Assembly (NCBI RefSeq): GCF_001431625.1
Contig: NZ_LLXT01000083.1
Coordinates: 1 to 32,777 of the forward strand
Length of the DNA stretch: 32,777 nt
Origin: Stenotrophomonas geniculata ATCC 19374 = JCM 13324
Lineage (GTDB): Bacteria > Pseudomonadota > Gammaproteobacteria > Xanthomonadales > Xanthomonadaceae
Direction of reading: 5' to 3'
The notes below the pieces were generated by a model. That model saw nothing but the letters and a program-made list of their open reading frames with translations, ran no database searches and was not told the DNA's origin. How positions within the stretch are numbered: position 1 is the stretch's first letter; every line of letters starts with the position of its first letter. Made by a program: the position numbers and the translations under genes. Positions 24,664 through 30,550 of this stretch are shown here, one piece after another.

Positions 24664-24697
24664 AGTGTCGGCAGCACCAATGACATCGACATGACGT
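24664..24697 (-). promoter_or_regulatory. Probable PhoB-dependent promoter of the receptor-phospholipase C operon
   Basis: On the minus strand ACGTCAT, GTCG, ATGTCAT (24697-24680) matches the Pho-box pattern at 11 of 14 positions. Ten bases downstream is GACACT (24669-24664), a modest -10. The box ends 50 bases before ATG 24630. The 115-base gap to the cytochrome gene upstream gives the receptor its own promoter. Confidence 0.6.
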
Positions 24698-24745
24698 AGA
24701 GATGCAGGAACCGTGTTGTGTGACGGCCGGCACCTGCTGCCTGCT

Positions 24746-25672
24746 TCAGTACCGCGCGTCCTTGGGTTTCGGGTCGCGCGGCCAGTCCTTGCCCTTGTTG
24801 GCGAAGTCCGGCCGCGGCTGGTTGATGAAATAGCCGGCGATGTCCACCGCGTCCTGGTCGGGCATCACCTGCTGTCCCAGTGGCGGCTCGCGGGTCACCG
24901 CCGGCGGCATGTTGTGCTTGACGAAGCCGGCGGCCTTGTACAAGCGCGCCATGCCGGCGCCGATGTTGAAGCTGTGGTCGCCCCATAGTGGCGGGAAGGC
25001 GATGTCACCGCTGGCGTCGCGCCGTCCTTCGCCGTTGTCGCCATGGCACGCGGCACACTGCACGGCGTACAGCGCCTGGCCACGGATCGGGTCCGGGGTG
25101 AGCGTGCTGTCGATCGGCCCCTCGCTCGGCGCGTCCACCTTTGCACCGCCGGGCACCGGACTGCTCAGCCACGCCATGTAGTCAAGCATCGCGCGCATCT
25201 GCGGCGCGTCCTTCGGTAGCGGCTTGCCGTTCATCGAACGCTGCAGGCAGCCATTGATGCGCTCGGTCAGCCCGATCACCTTGCCCGGGCGCGGCATGTA
25301 GCGCGGATAGGCGCCGCCGCCGGTATTGAAGTAGTGATTGCCGAACGGCCGCTTGCCTTCGGCCATGTGGCACGAGTTGCAGTTCAGATCGTTGCCGACA
25401 TTGTCCGGCAGCAGCCGTGCGGTCTCGTTGAGGATGCGGCGGCCGAGCATCACCGATTCGGCATTGCCGAGCCCGGCGATCTCTTCGGCGCTGGGCGCGC
25501 GGTAGTGGCCGACCACCTTGCCCTGCGCATCGAGGATATCGATCGTGCTGGCCACAGCGGCATCCAGGTCCGGATACAGATGACGGTAGGCGAGGGCACC
25601 GACGCCGGCCAGCACCACGAGGCTGATCGCACTGCCGATCAGCAGGCGGGAACGCGTGCGCGAACGCTTCAT
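24746..25672 (-). CDS. TsdA-like diheme cytochrome c
   Basis: The 308-residue protein has a single N-terminal membrane segment or signal (about 10-28) and two heme c sites, CNSCH at 98-102 and CAACH at 206-210. The surrounding text resembles thiosulfate dehydrogenase TsdA: RILNETARLLPDNVGNDLNC, ERINGCLQRSMNGKPL, FPPLWGDHSFNIGAGM and VKHNMPP. TsdA's active-site heme is ligated by a cysteine about 39-40 residues after the first heme histidine; here Cys142 lies 40 residues after His102. TsdA oxidises thiosulfate to tetrathionate, or the reverse, in the periplasm. The ATGA overlap with the triheme cytochrome upstream shows an electron-transfer operon. Family is fairly sure; thiosulfate as substrate is inferred, since related cytochromes with other roles exist. 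Confidence 0.8.
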   Translation of the reverse strand: MKRSRTRSRLLIGSAISLVVLAGVGALAYRHLYPDLDAAVASTIDILDAQGKVVGHYRAPSAEEIAGLGNAESVMLGRRILNETARLLPDNVGNDLNCNSCHMAEGKRPFGNHYFNTGGGAYPRYMPRPGKVIGLTERINGCLQRSMNGKPLPKDAPQMRAMLDYMAWLSSPVPGGAKVDAPSEGPIDSTLTPDPIRGQALYAVQCAACHGDNGEGRRDASGDIAFPPLWGDHSFNIGAGMARLYKAAGFVKHNMPPAVTREPPLGQQVMPDQDAVDIAGYFINQPRPDFANKGKDWPRDPKPKDARY

Positions 25673-27015
25673 CGTGCGGCCTCCTGCGGAACGTAGTGCA
25701 CCGGCTTGTCGCGCACCACCCGGCGCATGCGCGCGACGTCGACCTCGCTCACCGCGCTGGCCTGGTTGCTCCAGCTGCTGCGGATGAAGGTCAGGATCTG
25801 TGCCAGCTGCGCATTCGGCAGCTGCTCGAAGCCTGGCATGGTGAAGGCCATGCGGTCATGCGGGGTATGCGGCGTGCGGCCGCCGATCAAGGTCACCTGC
25901 ACCAGCGAACTGGGGTCATCGGCGAACACGATCGAGTTGCCGGCCAGGGCCGGATAGACGCGGGGCATGCCGCGCCCGTCGGCACGGTGGCAGGCCTGGC
26001 AGTGCTCCGCATAGGCCAGCGAACCGGCAACACGGTAGTCGCCGCTGCGCAGTGCGGCGGTGGTGGTGTCGGTACCGGGGGACCACTGCGCACTACGGCC
26101 CTCACGCGCTGGCAGCTGCTTCAGGTAGCGGGCCATGGCCAGCAGGTCGGCGTCGGACAGGTACTGCGTGCTGTGCTCGACCACGTCGGCCATGCCACCG
26201 AAGGCCGCCGATCGATCGGTGCGGCCGGTGCGCAGGAAGTCGACGATCTCGCCCTCGCTCCAGCTGGCCAGGCCGGTCGATTCATTGCGCAGGTTCTTCG
26301 CATACCAGCCTTCCAGCACCGAACCGGACAGGAACTGGCGGCTGCCATCGTCGGCCATGGCCTTTTCCTGGAAGGCCAGGCCGCGTGGCGTATGGCAGGC
26401 ACCGCAATGGGCCAGGCCTTCAACCAGTTCAGCGCCGCGCTGCTGGCCGGCATCCAGTTTCGGATCCGGGCTGAAGCTGCGTGGGCGCGCGAACAGCAGC
26501 TGCCACCAGGCCAATGGCCAGCGCATGTTGGCCGGCCACGGGATGGTGCTGTCGGCGTTGTCCTGTTTCACCGGTTGCACCGAGCCCATGAAGTAGGCGT
26601 ACAACGCCTTGACCTCGGCATCGCTGGCGATTACATACGAGGCGTACGGCATGGCCGGATACAACGGCTGGCCATCGTGGCGGATGCCACGGCGCACCGC
26701 GCGCTCGAAGTCGGCGTAGTCGTAGGCGCCAATGCCGGTGTCCGGATCGGGCGTGATGTTGGTCGAGTAGATCGTGCCCATCGGCGTCTGCATGCCGAGG
26801 CCACCGGCGAACGGCTTGCCGCCGGGCGCGGTGTGGCAGGCCGCGCAGTCGGCCGCGCGCGACAGGTACTGTCCCTGCGTGATCAGCGCCGGATCGTGGA
26901 TGTCGACCTGCGCCGTCTGTCGCGGTGCGAACCAGTAGGGCGTGGTGCGGGCGATGCCGTAGGCGGCGGCCAGCGTGGCGGCCAGGGCAATGGCGAGCTT
27001 GAACGAGGTGCGCAT
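25669..27015 (-). CDS. Membrane-anchored triheme cytochrome c (dehydrogenase cytochrome-subunit type)
   Basis: The 448-residue protein begins with an uncleaved or signal helix (MRTSFKLAIALAATLAAAYGIA). It carries three heme c motifs: CAACH at about 57-61, CGACH at 204-208 and CQACH at 339-343. This is the three-domain layout of cytochrome c subunits of alcohol and gluconate dehydrogenases (TPMGTIYSTNITPDPDTGIG, PGFEQLPNAQLAQILTFIRSSW), which pass electrons from a dehydrogenase to quinone or oxidase. No dehydrogenase large subunit is adjacent; the partner gene encodes a TsdA-like diheme cytochrome. ATG 27015 is chosen because an in-frame ATG at 27063 falls inside a palindromic regulatory site and would put unlikely residues before the signal. 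It is the first gene of the cytochrome operon. Confidence 0.85.
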   Translation of the reverse strand: MRTSFKLAIALAATLAAAYGIARTTPYWFAPRQTAQVDIHDPALITQGQYLSRAADCAACHTAPGGKPFAGGLGMQTPMGTIYSTNITPDPDTGIGAYDYADFERAVRRGIRHDGQPLYPAMPYASYVIASDAEVKALYAYFMGSVQPVKQDNADSTIPWPANMRWPLAWWQLLFARPRSFSPDPKLDAGQQRGAELVEGLAHCGACHTPRGLAFQEKAMADDGSRQFLSGSVLEGWYAKNLRNESTGLASWSEGEIVDFLRTGRTDRSAAFGGMADVVEHSTQYLSDADLLAMARYLKQLPAREGRSAQWSPGTDTTTAALRSGDYRVAGSLAYAEHCQACHRADGRGMPRVYPALAGNSIVFADDPSSLVQVTLIGGRTPHTPHDRMAFTMPGFEQLPNAQLAQILTFIRSSWSNQASAVSEVDVARMRRVVRDKPVHYVPQEAAR

Positions 27016-27047
27016 GGCGGCACTGTGGGCAATCCCGCGCGCGCGTT

Positions 27048-27065
27048 CATTGATCCGGATCAATG
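27048..27065. promoter_or_regulatory. FNR-type palindrome between the cytochrome operon and the hydrolase gene
   Basis: CATTGATCCGGATCAATG is an 18-base perfect palindrome containing TTGATNNNNATCAA, the exact FNR/Anr/Dnr recognition sequence. Its centre is about 41.5 bases upstream of base 27015, the ATG of the triheme cytochrome. It could also serve the divergent gene. Oxygen- or nitrogen-oxide-responsive control of the cytochromes is the natural reading. Confidence 0.65.
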
Positions 27066-27109
27066 ACTGAACGGATACAGCTTTTACACCAAGCTGAATC
27101 GTTCCTGCG

Positions 27110-27143
27110 TTGTCATCAAGCCGTCATCCACGCGCGATAGATG
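27110..27143 (+). promoter_or_regulatory. Probable PhoB-dependent promoter of the lipoprotein hydrolase
   Basis: TTGTCAT, CAAG, CCGTCAT (27110-27127) matches the Pho-box pattern at 12 of 14 positions, the best in the window. Ten bases downstream is TAGATG (27138-27143); GATAGA at 27136-27141 is an alternative -10. The box ends 72 bases before ATG 27199. Confidence 0.62.
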
Positions 27144-27198
27144 GCCCACGCGCGCGTCGCTAACCTGCCACGCTGTCGCACCTTTTCCCCGATTGCCC

Positions 27199-28317
27199 AT
27201 GAAGCGCCTGCTGCTGTTGTTGCTGGCGTGCGCCGGCCTGTGGCTGGCTGCATGCTCGTCCTCGATCAATGCCTCGTCCACCTCGCTCGCCGATCGGCTG
27301 ATCGCGCCGGGTGGCGTATCGACCCTGCTCGATCGTCCGCGCATTGCCGCGGCCATTGCCGAACTGCCCAATCGCCACGGCTTCGCGCCGGGCCGCGATG
27401 GCGTGCCGATCTTCTGGCGTGTGTTCGATCCTGGCGATTACGGCGCGCGTTACCACTACCTGCCGCAGCGCCACGAGAACGGCCTGCCGCTGGATACCGG
27501 CTTGAGCCTGGCAGTACCGCGACCGTTCCGCGCGCAGGCACCGCGCGGCACCGTGGTGCTGCTGCACGGCTGGATGATGAATGGTGATTCGATGCTGCCG
27601 TGGTCGTTGCAGCTGGCCGAATCCGGCTACCGCGTGGTCACGCTCGACCTGCGCAACCATGGACAGTCCGGTACTGGGCCGTCGGGCTATGGCACCTATG
27701 AATCCGACGATGTGGTGGATGTAATCGGCGAGCTGCGCGCACGTGGTGAAGTAACCGGCCCGCTGTACCTGTTCGGCGTGTCCTACGGCGCCGCCACAGC
27801 GGTATTCACCGCCGACAAGCTCGGCGACCAGGTGGAAGGCGTGGTGGCGATGGAATCGTTCGCCAATGCCGGTGTAGCGATCCGCACGATGATCCCGCAC
27901 CTGATGGGACTGCAGCCGGAAGGCCTGAAGGCGCAGGCGGTGGCGTCGTACGCGCGCTGGCGCTACGGCGGCCAGGACATCAACCAGGTAATCGCCGCCG
28001 CCAGCCGCCGCATCGACGTCGATCTGGACCGCGTGGATGTAGCGCGTGCGCTGGCCGATACCCGCGCCTGCGTGCTGCTGCTGCACGGGCAGGGCGATCA
28101 GCACATACCCGTCAGCCAGGGCCGCGAGCTGGCCCAGGCCAATCCGCGCGCCCACTACATCGAGATGCGCGGCGAGGACCACATCACCCTGCCGCTGCGG
28201 CTGGATCTGCTGGCCGGAGTGGTCGACGACTGGATGGCGCGCGACGAGCACCATCCGCAAAGCGCCTGCCCGGCACCGCAACTGCCGGCCCAGGCCGAGT
28301 GGCTGACGCGCAGCTGA
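27199..28317 (+). CDS. Alpha/beta-hydrolase lipoprotein
   Basis: The 372-residue product has a lipoprotein signal (MKRLLLLLLACAGLWLAAC) with lipobox LAAC and lipidated Cys19, then an alpha/beta hydrolase fold. The oxyanion-hole segment is LLHGWMMNG (121-129), the nucleophile elbow GVSYG has Ser195, the acid is probably in LHGQGDQHIP, and the base is His in GEDHITLP. The general reaction is ester or amide hydrolysis; the substrate is unknown. TTG 27193 is in frame, but ATG 27199 gives the better signal peptide. A strong PhoB-box candidate upstream suggests induction on phosphate starvation, so a lipid-ester role next to the nearby phospholipase C is conceivable. A 31-base-pair terminator follows immediately. 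Confidence 0.85.
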   Translation: MKRLLLLLLACAGLWLAACSSSINASSTSLADRLIAPGGVSTLLDRPRIAAAIAELPNRHGFAPGRDGVPIFWRVFDPGDYGARYHYLPQRHENGLPLDTGLSLAVPRPFRAQAPRGTVVLLHGWMMNGDSMLPWSLQLAESGYRVVTLDLRNHGQSGTGPSGYGTYESDDVVDVIGELRARGEVTGPLYLFGVSYGAATAVFTADKLGDQVEGVVAMESFANAGVAIRTMIPHLMGLQPEGLKAQAVASYARWRYGGQDINQVIAAASRRIDVDLDRVDVARALADTRACVLLLHGQGDQHIPVSQGRELAQANPRAHYIEMRGEDHITLPLRLDLLAGVVDDWMARDEHHPQSACPAPQLPAQAEWLTRS

Positions 28318-28318
28318 G

Positions 28319-28394
28319 AAAAGGGGACGGAGGGGATCAAGTCGTTTCCCGCACACCAAGGCAGGAAACGACTTGATCCCCTCCGTCCCCTTTT
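28319..28394. terminator. Very long perfect inverted repeat acting as bidirectional terminator
   Basis: Arms of 31 bases at 28319-28349 and 28364-28394 pair perfectly around a 14-base loop. The left arm opens AAAAGGGGACGGAGGGGATC and the right arm ends in CCCCTTTTT, so each strand has a T-run after the stem. It lies between convergent stops at 28317 and 28399. The stem is much longer than a terminator needs, and the sequence may belong to a dispersed repeat family. Confidence 0.85.
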
Positions 28395-28398
28395 TCTG

Positions 28399-29538
28399 TC
28401 AGGCCACCCGTCGTGCCAGTGCTCGCGCGGATGCGGCTACGCCCAGCAGCAGCGCGGCCACGCACAGGAAGGCGAAGCCGAGGCTGGTGCCGTGTGCCAG
28501 TGCACCGATCGCTGCCGGGCCGGCGAGGATACCGGCGTAACCCAGCGTGGTCACCGCAGTGATGGCGATGCTCTCCGGCATTACCCGCTGCTGGCCGGCC
28601 ATCGAGAACAGTGCCGGCACGATATTGGCGCAGCCCAGCCCGACCAGCACATAGCCCGCCAACGCCACCGGGAACGACGGTACCAGCGTGGCCAACGTGA
28701 ACCCGGCTGCGGCGGTGATGCCGCCGAAGACCAGGGTGCGGGTGCGGCCGAGGCGCTCGACGATGCCGTCGCCGAACAGGCGCATCGCGGTCATCGCCAG
28801 CGTGAACAGCGCGAAGCCGGCGCCGGCCTGGTCACGCGGCACCTGCCGCACTTCGGCCAAGAACACCGCGCTCCAGTCCAGCATCGAGCCCTCGGCGAGG
28901 AACACCACGAAGGCCAGCACGCCGATGAACAGCACCACGCCGTGCGGCAGCGCCAGCAGTGGGCCTTCGTGCAGGATCCGTTGCGGTCGCCAGTGCGGCG
29001 CCGACAGCACCGCAACCAGCAGCAGTGCCGCCACCGACACCAGCGCGGCCAGCCACAGCGGTGTACCCAGGATCAGCAGGCCGGTCATGCAGCCGGCGCC
29101 GACGAAGCCACCGATGCTGTAGAAGGCGTGGAAGCCGGACATCATTGCGCGCCCGGCGTCGCGCTCGACCGCGACCGCCTGCATGTTCATCGCACAATCC
29201 AGCGCACCGACGCCGGCGCCGAACACGAACAGGGCCGCGCCCAGCGCCACCGGCGAGGGCGCCAGCACCAGCAAGGGCAGGGCGCACAGCATCATCGCGC
29301 AGGTGATCACCATCACCCGTCGGCAACCCAGCCGCCCGGTCAGCGCGCCCGCCAACGGCATCGCCAGCAGCGAGCCGAGCCCGAGGCACAGCAGCACGGC
29401 GCCAAGGCTGGCGTCGGACAGCCCGGCCTTGACCTTGGCGTAGGGCACCATCGGCGCCCACGCGGCGGTGGCGAATCCGGGAATGAAGAAGGCGGCACGG
29501 GTGGCGTGCTGCTGGGCACGTGGGGATGAAGGCGTCAT
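28399..29538 (-). CDS. MFS transporter (YbjJ-like)
   Basis: A 379-residue inner-membrane protein with about twelve hydrophobic segments. An MFS loop signature occurs near GALTGRLGCRRVMVITCAMM after helix 2, and a matching motif after helix 8 (MRLFGDGIVERLGRTRTLVF). The set MVPYAKVKAGLSDASLGAVLL...DCAMNMQAVAVE...GFHAFYSIGG resembles the YbjJ branch and more distantly fucose permease-like carriers. Substrate is unknown. ATG 29538 is preferred over an in-frame upstream start because the upstream stretch contains a palindromic operator (29568-29581). That operator suggests control by a LacI-type repressor and hence a sugar or related substrate. A terminator hairpin lies just beyond its stop. Confidence 0.85.
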   Translation of the reverse strand: MTPSSPRAQQHATRAAFFIPGFATAAWAPMVPYAKVKAGLSDASLGAVLLCLGLGSLLAMPLAGALTGRLGCRRVMVITCAMMLCALPLLVLAPSPVALGAALFVFGAGVGALDCAMNMQAVAVERDAGRAMMSGFHAFYSIGGFVGAGCMTGLLILGTPLWLAALVSVAALLLVAVLSAPHWRPQRILHEGPLLALPHGVVLFIGVLAFVVFLAEGSMLDWSAVFLAEVRQVPRDQAGAGFALFTLAMTAMRLFGDGIVERLGRTRTLVFGGITAAAGFTLATLVPSFPVALAGYVLVGLGCANIVPALFSMAGQQRVMPESIAITAVTTLGYAGILAGPAAIGALAHGTSLGFAFLCVAALLLGVAASARALARRVA

Positions 29539-29567
29539 GCGCGATGCGAAGCTCCAGGGGACTTTTA

Positions 29568-29581
29568 TGAAAACGTTTTCA
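29568..29581 (-). promoter_or_regulatory. LacI-family operator upstream of the MFS gene
   Basis: TGAAAACGTTTTCA is a perfect 14-base palindrome with the central CG typical of LacI/GalR-family operators. It lies 30 bases before ATG 29538, between a possible -35 (TTGCCG, 29597-29592 read on the minus strand) and a TCATAAA -10-like stretch, a classic place for repression. No lacI-type gene is in the window. Confidence 0.6.
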
Positions 29582-29722
29582 GGCCGGATCGGCAAGTGCC
29601 ATGCGTGACATCGGGCGACGCATACGATTGCAGTGACTCGATCGCGTCACCAGCGATTAACGTCGCCCACGGACAGTGGCTGCACGGTCGGCACCCCGCC
29701 GGCCGCTGCCGGAGATCCGTAC

Positions 29723-30418
29723 ATGAGCACGACACCGACCATCCTCCTCGTCCATGGATTCTGGGGCGGGGCCGCACACTGGGCCAAGGTGATCCTGGAA
29801 CTGCATCGCAACGGCCACGACCGGGTGCAGGCGGTGGAATTGCCGCTCACGTCGCTGGCCGACGACGCAGGACGCACCCAGAAAATGATCCGGCAGATCG
29901 ACGGTCCGGTGCTGCTGGTCGGCCACTCCTACGGCGGTGCGGTGATCAGCCAGGCCGGTAACGAGCCCAACGTGAAGGCCCTGGTCTACATCGCTGCCTT
30001 CGCGCCTGATGCCGGCGAGAGCCCGGGTGGCATCACCCAGCAGCACCTGCCGGAGGCGGCGCCGAACCTGGCACCGGACAGCGATGGCTACCTCTGGCTG
30101 CGTGCGGACAAGTTCCATGAGAGCTTCTGCCAGGACCTGAGCGCCGACGAGGGCTGGGTGATGGCAGTGACCCAGAAGGCGCCGCTGGCCAGCACTTTCG
30201 GCGACACGGTCAGCGATCCGGCGTGGAAGCACCGGCCGAGCTGGTACCAGCTGTCCCGCCACGACCGCATGATCGCGCCGGAAAACCAGAAGGCCATGGC
30301 CGCAAGAATGCAGCCCAAGCGCCTGCTGGAGCTTGATGCCAGCCATGCCTCACTGGCCTCGCAGCCGAAAGAAGTGACCGCGCTGATCCTGGAGGCCTGC
30401 GCCGCCATCGGCGCCTGA
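29723..30418 (+). CDS. Alpha/beta hydrolase, EstC-like esterase
   Basis: A 231-residue cytoplasmic protein without a signal peptide. ILLVHGFWGGAAHW at 7-20 forms the oxyanion hole, VGHSYGG holds the nucleophile Ser69, and DASHASLASQP near the end provides His208. This is the compact single-domain layout of the EstC/salicylate-esterase-like group (plant methyl-ester esterase relatives). It hydrolyses small esters; the natural substrate is not evident. ATG 29723 follows GGAGA (29711-29715) by seven bases; the open frame extends further up without coding appearance. Hairpins downstream separate it from the siderophore receptor. Confidence 0.85.
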   Translation: MSTTPTILLVHGFWGGAAHWAKVILELHRNGHDRVQAVELPLTSLADDAGRTQKMIRQIDGPVLLVGHSYGGAVISQAGNEPNVKALVYIAAFAPDAGESPGGITQQHLPEAAPNLAPDSDGYLWLRADKFHESFCQDLSADEGWVMAVTQKAPLASTFGDTVSDPAWKHRPSWYQLSRHDRMIAPENQKAMAARMQPKRLLELDASHASLASQPKEVTALILEACAAIGA

Positions 30419-30449
30419 TCCCGCACCAGCACACCGCACGACAGCCGGG

Positions 30450-30491
30450 GCGCAGGGGAGTACACTCCTGCGCCTGCGGCCATTCGGCCGC
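30450..30491. terminator. Two hairpins between the esterase and the siderophore receptor
   Basis: GCGCAGGGGAGT (30450-30461) pairs imperfectly with ACTCCTGCGC (30464-30473). Directly after it GCGGCC, ATTC, GGCCGC (30476-30491) is a perfect 6-base-pair hairpin. There is no T-run. They could end the esterase transcript or shape the leader of the receptor mRNA. Confidence 0.4.
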
Positions 30492-30550
30492 GTCCCTCTC
30501 TTCCCTCCAGCCGCCGCCAGAGGATCCCACCCTATCGTGGAGGTCCCGCC

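Noticed and set aside
29601..29623. ATGCGT/ACGCAT inverted repeat and a GATGTCACGC stretch before the esterase
   Set aside because: Short arms with an 11-base spacer and only one Pho-like half at the wrong spacing; not distinguishable from chance.
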